Shown here piece after piece: positions 25,414 to 33,021 of a DNA stretch of 36,298 nt; position 1 is the stretch's first letter; each line of letters begins with the position of its first letter. The notes under the pieces are model-generated. The model was not told the DNA's origin. It ran no database searches and saw only the letters and a list, made by a program, of their open reading frames with translations. The stretch is from Caballeronia arvi (GTDB lineage: Bacteria; Pseudomonadota; Gammaproteobacteria; Burkholderiales; Burkholderiaceae). The stretch spans positions 1 through 36,298 of the forward strand of contig NZ_FCOM02000065.1 in assembly GCF_001544695.2 (NCBI RefSeq), in the 5' to 3' direction. Both the position numbers and the translations under genes were made by a program.

Positions 25414-27150
25414 GTGCTCTCTTTCCTGCTCAAGCTCCGTACACGCGCCCAACGGCTTTTCCGTCTCTCCGACTCGCATACGATGCTCGTCTGGGCGGTC
25501 GTCGTCGGCGTGGCCGGGGCCTTCGCGACGTCCGTCTTTCGCGAAGGCATCGAGATACTGCAACGACTCTTGGGCAACCACTCGGAAGGCCTCGTTGCGC
25601 TCGCGCACAGCCTGCCCTGGCCCGCGCGCATCGCGCTGCCCGCGGTGGGCGGGCTCATCGCGGGCTGCTGCCTGCTGATCGCGCGCAAACGCGCCAGCAA
25701 GAACGCGAGCACGGACTATATGGAAGCCGTCACCATCGGCGATGGCGTCGTGCCCGTCTGGCAAAGCTTCTGGCGCAGTTTATCCTCGCTCATCACGATT
25801 TCGAGCGGAGGCTCCATCGGCCGCGAAGGCTCGATGGTGCAGCTCGCCGCGCTCGCTTCGTCGCTCATCGGACGCTGGGTGCATTTCGATCCGCCGCGCC
25901 TGCGGCTGCTCGTCGCGTGCGGCGCGGCGGCCGGGATCACGTCGGCGTACAACGCGCCGATCGCGGGCGCGTTCTTCGTCACGGAACTCGTGCTCGGTTC
26001 GATGGCGATGGAAAGCTTCGGGCCGATCGTGGTCTCGTCGGTCGTTGCCAATATCACGATGCGCGAGTTCGCCGGCTACAAGCCGCCGTACGAGATGCCT
26101 GTGTTTCCGGCCGTCACGGGCATCGAAGTGCTGCTCTTCGTCGTGCTCGGCCTCTTGTGCGGCGTGCTCGCGCCGCAGTTTCTGCGGCTCCTGGCGGCGT
26201 CGAAGAAACGCTTCTCGACGCTGCCCCTGCCCTTGCCGGTGCGCCTCGCGCTCGGCGGCCTGATCGTCGGCGTGATTTCGGTCTGGTGGCCCGAAGTCTG
26301 GGGCAACGGCTACGAAGTCGTGAACTCGCTGCTGCACGAGCCGTGGGCGTGGACCACGCTGCTCGTCGTGCTCGTCTTCAAGATCATCGCGACAGCGGCA
26401 ACCGCGGGCTCGGGCGCCGTCGGCGGTATCTTCACGCCGACGCTCTTCGTCGGCGCGGTGCTCGGCTGCCTCTTCGGCATCGCCGTGCATGCGATCTTCC
26501 CGCAATACACGTCGGCGCCCTTCGCCTACGCGATGGTCGGCATGGGCGCGTTTCTCGCCGCCGCCACGCACGCGCCGCTCATGGCGATCCTGATGATCTT
26601 CGAGATGACGCTCTCATATCAGGTCATGCTGCCGCTGATGCTTTCGTGCGTGATCGCGTATTTCATCGCGCGCACGTCTGAACAAACGTCGATGTACGAA
26701 GTCACGCTGCGCCGCAATCGTGAGGAGAAAGAGCGCATGCGGCTTGCCGCGACGCAGATGCGCGAGCTCGTCAAACCGGCCGATACCGTCGTGCCGCTCA
26801 CGGCGGACATCAAGGACATGACGCGCGTGTTCCTCGAGTATCCGGTGAAGTATCTCTATGTCGTCGATGAAGCCGAGCGCTTCCGCGGCGTCGTCGCGCT
26901 GAAGGACATCACTTCCGATCTCCTCGATGAGCACGACACGAAAACGAAGACGGCGGAGGATTATCTCCAGCCGCAATTCGACGTGCTCACACCCGACATG
27001 TCGCTCGGCGAAGCGCTGCAGCACTTCCTCGCGTTTCAGGGCGAGCGGCTGCCGGTGATCGAGAAAAAGACGCAGCCGCTGCTGCTCGGCGTCGTGTACA
27101 AAACCTCCCTTCTGGACGCATACTTCCGTTTGAATCCGACATCGCGCTGA
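25414..27150 (+). CDS. clcB: CLC-family chloride channel/antiporter, ClcB-like, with CBS domains
   Basis: This 578-aa membrane protein has about 10-12 helices followed by a cytoplasmic tail with a CBS pair. CLC selectivity motifs are visible in variant form: SSGGSIGREGS near residue 130, retaining the gating Glu, and GGIFTP near 338. The CBS region spans about residues 450-575 (PADTVVPLTADIKDMTRVFL; DVLTPDMSLGEALQHFL). Expected role: chloride transport, possibly Cl-/H+ exchange linked to acid tolerance. The start is a GTG at 25414, and no clear ribosome-binding site is visible. Ends at 27150; 27151-27378 holds nothing I recognise. Confidence 0.87.
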   Translation: MLSFLLKLRTRAQRLFRLSDSHTMLVWAVVVGVAGAFATSVFREGIEILQRLLGNHSEGLVALAHSLPWPARIALPAVGGLIAGCCLLIARKRASKNASTDYMEAVTIGDGVVPVWQSFWRSLSSLITISSGGSIGREGSMVQLAALASSLIGRWVHFDPPRLRLLVACGAAAGITSAYNAPIAGAFFVTELVLGSMAMESFGPIVVSSVVANITMREFAGYKPPYEMPVFPAVTGIEVLLFVVLGLLCGVLAPQFLRLLAASKKRFSTLPLPLPVRLALGGLIVGVISVWWPEVWGNGYEVVNSLLHEPWAWTTLLVVLVFKIIATAATAGSGAVGGIFTPTLFVGAVLGCLFGIAVHAIFPQYTSAPFAYAMVGMGAFLAAATHAPLMAILMIFEMTLSYQVMLPLMLSCVIAYFIARTSEQTSMYEVTLRRNREEKERMRLAATQMRELVKPADTVVPLTADIKDMTRVFLEYPVKYLYVVDEAERFRGVVALKDITSDLLDEHDTKTKTAEDYLQPQFDVLTPDMSLGEALQHFLAFQGERLPVIEKKTQPLLLGVVYKTSLLDAYFRLNPTSR

Positions 27151-27378
27151 AACTGCGCGGCCGTGCAATTTCGCGGCGCGCGCGCTGCTTGCGCCCGCCT
27201 TTCATCGCGTGTTCGGCTGACTTCACAATTCACTCGAAGTACGTTCGCGCGACGCCCACTCGTCGCGCCCGTGCGTGCATCGTCCTAACGGACCGTGCGC
27301 ACGGCGGGCAGCGCAGAGGTTCATCGGCATAGGCTTTGCTTGATGACCTTCGCTGCTTACGTGAGGAGGGGTTGCCCG

Positions 27379-27645
27379 ATGAAGACCTCAACGTTGTTGT
27401 CGATGGCTCTGGTTTCGGTATCGTGCTATGCCGCACCGCTGCATACCGGTTCGACCGATGAATCCACCGCCGGCGCCGCCGCGATTCGCGCTGCGCTGCG
27501 CGTGAACGCCGCGCCCGTTGCGCCGCCCGCGCCGGAAGTATCGGCGCAGGATCTCGATCACGCGCGCTGGCGTCATGTGCCGCTGCCGAAGTCGCGCGCG
27601 CCGAGTCACGGTATGGTGAGCCAGCCGATCCAGGTCAGGACCTGA
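27379..27645 (+). CDS. Small exported protein of unknown function
   Basis: This 88-aa protein has an N-terminal signal peptide (MKTSTLLSMALVSVSCYA) with a plausible type I cleavage after CYA. The cysteine there lacks a proper lipobox, so a lipoprotein is unlikely. The mature part is Ala/Pro-rich (NAAPVAPPAPEVSAQ) with no domain I know. GAGGAGGGG lies 6-8 nt before the ATG, a strong ribosome-binding site that supports a real gene. It precedes the DUF2795 gene by 37 bp and may be co-transcribed with it. Confidence 0.68.
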   Translation: MKTSTLLSMALVSVSCYAAPLHTGSTDESTAGAAAIRAALRVNAAPVAPPAPEVSAQDLDHARWRHVPLPKSRAPSHGMVSQPIQVRT

Positions 27646-27682
27646 CGACCTCCTCTTTCGCACTTTGACACGGGACCTCCGA

Positions 27683-27925
27683 ATGACCGACACGCACGCA
27701 AAACACGCCTTGAACGACGAGCCGATCGACGACGAGATCGCGCAGGTCCTACGCACCGTGAAGTACCCCGCCAACAAGGATGCGATCGTCGACGCGGCGC
27801 GCGCGGCAGGCGTGTCCAACGACGTCATCACGCTCTTCGACGGCTTGCCCGAGCAGGACTACACCGACCCGGATTCGGTCGAGCAACTGCTGGGCAGTAA
27901 CGGCGGATCGGGGATATCGATCTAG
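27683..27925 (+). CDS. DUF2795-domain small protein
   Basis: This 80-aa soluble acidic protein fits the DUF2795 pattern: hydrophobic start (IAQVLRTVKYPANKDAIVDA), then AGVSNDVITLFDGLPEQDY and a closing SVEQLLG. The family is short, widespread and of unknown function. It is the last gene before the repeat-bounded accessory cassette; 27926-28174 contains no gene but holds two 35-bp motifs and the left direct repeat. Confidence 0.8.
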   Translation: MTDTHAKHALNDEPIDDEIAQVLRTVKYPANKDAIVDAARAAGVSNDVITLFDGLPEQDYTDPDSVEQLLGSNGGSGISI

Positions 27926-27997
27926 CGGTCGGCGCGCAGCATCGGTCACGTCAGACAAAACCTTACTCATCAAAGACTTAACGCGACTGCCCGACGC

Positions 27998-28032
27998 TTT
28001 TCAACATTGCTGTCCACAGAAATTGTGGATAA
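27998..28032. repeat. 35-bp hairpin motif, copy 1
   Basis: TTTTCAACA begins at 27998. Hairpin arms TCCACA (28013-28018) and TGTGGA (28024-28029) follow, and the motif ends with TGTGGATAA (28024-28032), a perfect DnaA-box 9-mer on the minus strand. Confidence 0.8.
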
Positions 28033-28067
28033 CTCGAGGGTCGAAGCGATCCGTCACAGAAGAGGGG

Positions 28068-28193
28068 AAAAGTGGCGCGAACCGCATCGCGCGGGGATTT
28101 CGGCGCGGAATCAAGAAATTAGATGAGTCACCAAGCGGTTTTCCACAGCCCTTTCCCCGTTCGCTGGGGATAAGTTATGCAAGGTTGGGCGCG
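28068..28193. repeat. 126-bp direct repeat, left copy
   Basis: This sequence is repeated without gaps at 30272-30397 (constant offset 2204 bp), with the rightmost 55 bp nearly identical. It bounds the left side of the toxin/immunity cassette. The last codons of the second immunity-like gene run into it. It contains one 35-bp hairpin motif (28139-28173). Confidence 0.9.
28139..28173. repeat. 35-bp hairpin motif, copy 2
   Basis: TTTTCCACA (28139-28147) matches the DnaA-box consensus TTWTNCACA. TGGGGATAA (28165-28173) ends the motif, and TCCCCG (28154-28159) pairs with TGGGGA. The spacing equals that of copies 1, 3 and 4. Confidence 0.8.
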
Positions 28194-28672
28194 GGTTGAT
28201 CGCGCTCGTACGGCGTGATCGACTGAACGATGACTTCCTCGCAAGTCACCACAAGGTCGAGGCCGATGTTGGGGTTCAGGTCAAACTTGACCAGCCCGTT
28301 TTCTTCCTTCGACAACGTGATGTCCCTGATCCACGCTTCCTCAATCATCGCGCTTGCATCGATCTCGCCGGCACGGACCGATCTGAGTTGAACCGCTACG
28401 GCATAGTCCGGCTGTCCTGCTTCCGGTCGAGGCCCGGCACAGTTGTGAAGAATCTCCAAATCGATATCTACAAGCTCCCTTATCGTGCCCGGAAACAGCG
28501 GCTCGCCATTTTCATTAACGGTGGAACGGCGTGCGCGACGTATGGTAAGGGCTCTTACGATTGCATCGTGGAACGATGGATAGTCGCCGAGCACCTTGAG
28601 TAGCAAGCCACCGTATTTTGCATGTTCCCAACCGAATGTATTCAAACAAAGTCCGTTCGCCTGAATGCTCAC
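28175..28672 (-). CDS. Putative immunity protein, Imm50-like
   Basis: This 165-aa soluble acidic protein carries YPSFHDAIV (F34-H35-D36), a motif I recall from the Imm50 family of polymorphic-toxin immunity proteins. It starts with GTG at 28672, overlapping the stop of the upstream immunity-like gene by 4 bp (GTGA), so translation is coupled. Base composition is clearly lower in GC than the flanking genes. The stop codon lies inside the left direct repeat, so the C-terminal residues are repeat-encoded and the original end may have been altered. The family assignment is from memory and should be tested. Confidence 0.6.
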   Translation of the reverse strand: MSIQANGLCLNTFGWEHAKYGGLLLKVLGDYPSFHDAIVRALTIRRARRSTVNENGEPLFPGTIRELVDIDLEILHNCAGPRPEAGQPDYAVAVQLRSVRAGEIDASAMIEEAWIRDITLSKEENGLVKFDLNPNIGLDLVVTCEEVIVQSITPYERDQPAPNLA

Positions 28673-29043
28673 TGGGCGGGTTGTGTTGCAATCGTCACGC
28701 TGTCGAATTCAACGGCAATCTCTGCTCCCACGGTCGAGTATAGATACGCGACATATCGCCCACTGTGCTTGCCGTGTGCTGATTCGCTAAGCAGACTCTG
28801 CGCTAAAGCAAAGCCATCAGTGTTCGGTTCGACAATTTCCAGACAGTTCACGATGTTCAAGGCACCGCCACCTTTGAATCCTGCCCGGCTCATACCATCG
28901 AAGGTGACGCTCACACACTTTTGATCATCAAACAACCCGAGAACAAGCGTGTCAGGACGCCTTGGATTGGTACTGCCACGAACGATGATAGTTTCCAGGA
29001 ACCAATCATGGAAATTCCCATATAGTTCCGAAATCTCGGCCAT
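28669..29043 (-). CDS. Putative immunity protein with an N-terminal FHD motif
   Basis: This 124-aa protein starts MAEISELYGNFHDWFLE (F11-H12-D13). The following beta-rich pattern (TLVLGLFDDQKCVSVTFDG) resembles small immunity proteins. The FHD motif is shared with the next gene, so the two may be distant relatives of one fold. The ATG at 29043 is preferred because GAGG lies 6 nt upstream, inside the end of the toxin gene; the gap to the toxin stop is only 7 bp. No enzyme motif is seen. An inhibitor of the upstream toxin is the natural reading of the gene order. Confidence 0.62.
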   Translation of the reverse strand: MAEISELYGNFHDWFLETIIVRGSTNPRRPDTLVLGLFDDQKCVSVTFDGMSRAGFKGGGALNIVNCLEIVEPNTDGFALAQSLLSESAHGKHSGRYVAYLYSTVGAEIAVEFDSVTIATQPAQ

Positions 29044-29050
29044 ATGAACC

Positions 29051-29833
29051 TCAACGAAAAATAGATACGGGCCAGCCGTGATCGCGCACACCATCGTCCC
29101 AATTGTGCGCGTGCGGATTCGGCTGGCCGTGATGGTCATCAAAATCGATGTCTACCACCGGGGCCCGGTCGGATCCGTACATGCGCCATTGTTTTTTCTG
29201 CCTGGGTCCAGACTCGACCCACCCCGGACCGCCATTGAAGGGTATCCCCGCAAGATCAAAGCTGTCGCCGTCCGGTAGTCCCGATTCGAATGCAAACGGC
29301 TCCGCATCCGACAGCGCCGTATCACCGTCCGTGAAACTCTTGAGCAACGGGTTGTCGTCGCTGGCACTGTCAAGCATCCCTCCAGCGACCGCACCGGCCA
29401 CTTCGATCGCCAAGCCGAGCCAGTTAGATCCAGCCGAGCGGAGATCACCAATGGTGGCGCCGAAGGCATCGGAAGCGGAGGCCGCACGCTCCAGCCCCAT
29501 CGCCTTCGACGACAGGTCGAACGCGCCGCCGTCGGCCAAGGCGTTTCCGAGTTCGCCATTGGCCTGCTTCGCCGAATAGAACTCCGTCAATGACGGTGGC
29601 TTGCTCGATGCGACAGAACCGCCACCGGAGGTGGGCCAATACTGCGGCGCATAGTGACGAAAAACGCTTCGATTGCCAGACCAGTCGCGATTGACCGCCG
29701 GAATGAGCCGATTGTCACGCACGGACTGTTTCAGAATGCGCGTGATCCCTGCACCGTCGACCGGCATGTCAAACGTTGAAACGCGCAGATGCTCCTGAAT
29801 GTAACTCACACATTGTGTGAAGTCGTGAGACAT
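29051..29833 (-). CDS. Putative polymorphic-toxin-like effector
   Basis: This 260-aa protein has an N-terminal region I do not recognise, a Ser/Gly/Ala-rich middle with one hydrophobic stretch (GLAIEVAGAVAGGM), and a compact C-terminal tip, residues ~215-260. The tip is rich in His and Asp (D228, D230, H234, H235, H241, H243, W245; for example PHAHNW). Such tips with PHxH-type endings occur at the C-termini of Rhs-type toxins, from memory. No signal peptide, PAAR or VgrG domain is present. The ATG at 29833 or an ATG at 29869 may start it; neither has a good ribosome-binding site. Two immunity-like genes follow at once. Activity is unknown. Confidence 0.55.
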   Translation of the reverse strand: MSHDFTQCVSYIQEHLRVSTFDMPVDGAGITRILKQSVRDNRLIPAVNRDWSGNRSVFRHYAPQYWPTSGGGSVASSKPPSLTEFYSAKQANGELGNALADGGAFDLSSKAMGLERAASASDAFGATIGDLRSAGSNWLGLAIEVAGAVAGGMLDSASDDNPLLKSFTDGDTALSDAEPFAFESGLPDGDSFDLAGIPFNGGPGWVESGPRQKKQWRMYGSDRAPVVDIDFDDHHGQPNPHAHNWDDGVRDHGWPVSIFR

Positions 29834-29951
29834 ATAGGCTTCACGCCGATCGATTCGAATATCGAGCATCTGGAGGAAGTCGTTGCGATCACGCGTGATA
29901 CGTCTTCCATTTCCTCCTCAACGTCGTCGTCGTCATCATCCTCCCACCATC

Positions 29952-30229
29952 GGTGATCAGACCAACTACTTCGACTATGTTTTTGACGTAGCCTATCGCT
30001 GGATGACCATGACCGGTTCCATGTCTGAAGCGGGCTTCTAACTTCACTTGCCGGCATCAAACAACAATGCCAATTGCTGCTGCCCAGCGGCACATACAGT
30101 GCGTTGTACGAGAAGCCCCATGCAGGAAACCCCCACTTCGGAAACAAAGTGACACCTCTTGTCAGACGGAGAACTAAATATCCTAGAGGATTCCGAATTA
30201 TATTCGGTGTGAAAGACGACAAAATTTGA
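29952..30229 (+). pseudogene. Frameshifted plus-strand gene remnant
   Basis: Two plus-strand frames read like real protein. 29952-30041 encodes 29 residues ending MTMTGSMSEAGF and a stop. From 30032 a frame shifted by -1 continues for 65 residues to a TGA at 30229 (including LLLPSGTYSALYEKPHAGNP and GFRIIFGVKDDKI). Joining them at the Gly codons gives one continuous C-terminal segment. I do not recognise the family. It lies between the toxin gene and the right direct repeat, in a 29870-30525 stretch with no intact gene; an acidic minus-strand ORF across it is less convincing. Confidence 0.4.
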
Positions 30230-30271
30230 TGCGATTCAATCTGACGATCTCCCGCGCCATCGCCATCAAAA

Positions 30272-30397
30272 AAAAGTGACGCGAACCGCGCCGCACGCGG
30301 ATTTCGCCACGAAATCAAGAAACTAGATCAGTCGCCAAGCGGTTTTCCACAGCCCTTTCCCCGTTCGCTGGGGATAACTCATGCAAGCCGGGACGCG
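30272..30397. repeat. 126-bp direct repeat, right copy
   Basis: The right-hand partner of 28068-28193 at a constant offset of 2204 bp, without gaps. Differences cluster in its left half. It bounds the right side of the toxin/immunity cassette and contains a 35-bp hairpin motif (30343-30377). Confidence 0.9.
30343..30377. repeat. 35-bp hairpin motif, copy 3
   Basis: Identical to copy 2: TTTTCCACA at 30343-30351, TGGGGATAA at 30369-30377, with a TCCCCG/TGGGGA stem. Confidence 0.8.
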
Positions 30398-30466
30398 TGC
30401 CGACGCGCAATGAAGCGCGCATGACTTCTCCTTGCGCGTCAATCACTTGGCAGACTTCCAGGCGCG

Positions 30467-30501
30467 TTTTCAACAGGGTGCTCCCCAGTTCATGGGGATA
30501 A
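30467..30501. repeat. 35-bp hairpin motif, copy 4
   Basis: TTTTCAACA (30467-30475), then arms TCCCCA (30482-30487) and TGGGGA (30493-30498), ending TGGGGATAA at 30501. It lies outside the direct repeats, 25 bp beyond the stop codon of the AsmA gene. Confidence 0.8.
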
Positions 30502-30525
30502 CTGTGCGAAAGGCCGAGCGGCGGT

Positions 30526-32895
30526 TCAGCTTCCCCGATACTGCGCCGCACTGGCCGGCGCAGGCGCCGCCGGCTTCTTCGCCCCTTTGTCGGCGGCCCC
30601 GCCCGCCGCCGCATCCGACGACATATAGGCCGGCGCGGCCTTCGCCTTCTGCTTCTGGCCGGCCGGCGGCGCGGTCGGCGGACGGCTCATGTCGGCGAGC
30701 ATCTGCTGGCAAGGCAGCGGCTTGTTGTTGCTCGGCGCGATGAGCGGAATCAGCGCCGCGAACGGGTTGACGAAACCGAGCCCCACCGCCGCCGCGCCGC
30801 GCAGCGCCAGCACCGGGCTCACGCCGACGTGCGGGTCCTTGAACGTGCCCTTCACATACAGCGGCGAGCGCAGCGAGAAGATGCGCAAGCCCTTCGTATG
30901 CGGATGGACGCCCAGATCCATGTCCTCCGTCTTCAGATTGATCGTGCCATCGACGTTGATGACGGCATCGTCGGTATCGAGCGCGAAGACGCGTGAATCG
31001 AGCACGCCATCGGTCACGACGAAATCCGCCGCCGCGCAGTTGATGTTCACGTCGCGCTTGCCGAACAGCTTCTCGTACACGACGTTCGCCACGTTCAGCC
31101 CCGCCGCCTCCATGTACAGGCGGCTCACGGTGCCCTCGGTGATGAGTGCCTTCACCTCGCCGTTGGAGGTCGCCGCGAGCGCCGCGGGCGAATTGCCGGT
31201 CGCGGACAGCGCGGCGTCGCCGTTGATTTCGCCGAGCGCGGATTGCATCGTCTTCACGGTCGGGAAAAGCTGCTTGAGCTTCAGATGCCGCGCCTGCGCC
31301 GATACGCGGCCCTTGAGCGGCGCGGCGCTGCCGTCGAGATGAATGTTCGACGCCATCGTGCCGCCCGCCACGCCGAACTTGAGCGGCTCGAACGACAGCA
31401 CGCCGTCTTTCATGATGACGTGCGTGTACAGATCGGTGATCGGCAGATCCGGGTCCTTGACGATGCGCTGCCCGGTGAACTTCACGTCCGCGTCGATGGC
31501 CTTCCAGCGGTCGGTCTTGAACTCCTCGGTCGGCAGCGCCTTCGACGACGGCTGCTTCTCCTTCTCACCGCGCTTCGCCTTGCTCGCGTTCGAATCGGCT
31601 CCGATGACAGGCGCGAGATCCTTGAACTGCAGCAGATGCGACACGAGCTCGCCCTGCAGCAGCGGACGCGGCTTCCTGCCCGCATAGACCAGCGAGCCGT
31701 TGATGTCGCTGCCGCCCACGCGACCGGTGAAGTTCTCGTAATGGAACACGTTGCCGTCCTCGCGGAACTGGCCGGTCAGGCGCCCTTCGGTCGCGAACGG
31801 CGGCGTCTCGGGCAGCGTCACGCCGGTGAACGGATAGAGATGCGCCATGCTCACGGCCTGAACCCACAGGCGCAGATCGAGCGCGGCGAGATGCGCGGGA
31901 TCGGTCACGGTGCCGACGAACGCGATATGCGTGTCGCCGAGGCGCACATCGGCCTGCACGGGGAACGGGCGCTGCGCGTCGCGCACGGCGAGCACGCCGC
32001 CGAGCTTGCCGTCGCCGGACACCTTGCCGCCGTTGTACGTGCCTTTCACGGTCCAGCCGAACGCGTAAGGCGGAACGGGCGGCTTCGGCCCTTCCTTCGT
32101 GGTGATGCTCGTATTCGCCGACGTGCTCGCCGGATTCGGCGACGACGCATTCGCCGCAGCCGCAGCCGATGCAGCGGACGCCGCCGACGCTTCCGATGCC
32201 GCGGCTGCATCGGCCTGCTTGTTGAGCTTCGCCGCGCCGCTTTTGCCGACCATCTCCGCCGACGATTTCGCCGACGCTTCCTGCTGCTGCTTCATCGCTT
32301 CGCCGATCGGCACGGGCTGGCCGAGCGTATCGATGACGACCTGCATTTCGGCCTTGGTCAATTCATCGTGGACACCGACGGTGCCTTTCGCGAGCGAAAT
32401 ATCGCCGAGCTTCAGGTTCCAGGTGGACGGTTCCGTCGATTGCTTGAACTTGAAGGTCCAGTTGTTGCGATTGTCCTTGAGCCGCTCGATATCGATCGAC
32501 GGGTTCACGAGGTTGATCGTCGGAATCACGATGTCGTGCGCGAGCAGCGGCAGCACCTGCACCTGGAAGTCGATTTCGTCGAGCGTGGCGAAATTCTTCT
32601 GCCGCGCCCAGTCCGGATTCGCGATGGTGATTTTTTCAGCGGAGAAGCGCGGCCACGGCACCCAGCGCTTCCAGCCCGTTTCATTGGGCGGACGCTGCCA
32701 GCCGACTTTCAGGTCACCCGTGATTTCGAAGCGGCGGCCGATCGCTTCCGATACTTTGTCGTCGACCCAGGGCCGCAGCCGGTTCCAGTCGAAAGTCAGA
32801 AAGATCACGACCAGTATTGCAATCAGAACCGCCAGAACGGCAAAAAACCATACGACGATCCTTCCGATTTTTCCGGGCGTTCGGGCCTGCGCCAT
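30526..32895 (-). CDS. AsmA-family envelope protein
   Basis: This 789-aa protein has one N-terminal membrane helix (about residues 12-34, IVVWFFAVLAVLIAILVVIF) and then a long periplasmic part. The N-terminal AsmA domain (DWNRLRPWVDDKVSEAIGRR, GDLKV) and a C-terminal AsmA_2-like half (GEINGDAALSATGNSPAALA) are visible. AsmA-like proteins of the inner membrane are linked to outer-membrane assembly and lipid transport. A low-complexity Ala/Ser linker lies at about residues 220-260, and the C-terminus is Ala/Lys/Pro-rich. The ATG at 32895 has GGAG 4 nt upstream; the longer frame runs antisense through fetA and is rejected. Confidence 0.85.
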   Translation of the reverse strand: MAQARTPGKIGRIVVWFFAVLAVLIAILVVIFLTFDWNRLRPWVDDKVSEAIGRRFEITGDLKVGWQRPPNETGWKRWVPWPRFSAEKITIANPDWARQKNFATLDEIDFQVQVLPLLAHDIVIPTINLVNPSIDIERLKDNRNNWTFKFKQSTEPSTWNLKLGDISLAKGTVGVHDELTKAEMQVVIDTLGQPVPIGEAMKQQQEASAKSSAEMVGKSGAAKLNKQADAAAASEASAASAASAAAAANASSPNPASTSANTSITTKEGPKPPVPPYAFGWTVKGTYNGGKVSGDGKLGGVLAVRDAQRPFPVQADVRLGDTHIAFVGTVTDPAHLAALDLRLWVQAVSMAHLYPFTGVTLPETPPFATEGRLTGQFREDGNVFHYENFTGRVGGSDINGSLVYAGRKPRPLLQGELVSHLLQFKDLAPVIGADSNASKAKRGEKEKQPSSKALPTEEFKTDRWKAIDADVKFTGQRIVKDPDLPITDLYTHVIMKDGVLSFEPLKFGVAGGTMASNIHLDGSAAPLKGRVSAQARHLKLKQLFPTVKTMQSALGEINGDAALSATGNSPAALAATSNGEVKALITEGTVSRLYMEAAGLNVANVVYEKLFGKRDVNINCAAADFVVTDGVLDSRVFALDTDDAVINVDGTINLKTEDMDLGVHPHTKGLRIFSLRSPLYVKGTFKDPHVGVSPVLALRGAAAVGLGFVNPFAALIPLIAPSNNKPLPCQQMLADMSRPPTAPPAGQKQKAKAAPAYMSSDAAAGGAADKGAKKPAAPAPASAAQYRGS

Positions 32896-33021
32896 GATGC
32901 TCCATCCATTTTTTCTGATTATGTGTTCGCCAGCACATGGTGTGCCCGTATGAAACCGCGCAGCGACGCGGCCGATGCGACGTAAGATGTGCGCTCGAAG
33001 AACAATACCCCACTTAAAACG

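Noticed and set aside
29806..30318. 170-codon minus-strand frame with a run of Asp/Glu
   Set aside because: It starts inside the direct repeat, the acidic run comes from a simple CGT/TCG-type tract, there is no ribosome-binding site, and the plus strand reads more like protein.
27926..30525. A replication origin, because of DnaA-box-like sequences
   Set aside because: No dnaA, dnaN, repA or parAB gene, no AT-rich unwinding region next to the boxes, and the 9-mers are part of a hairpin motif; a replication origin is not supported.
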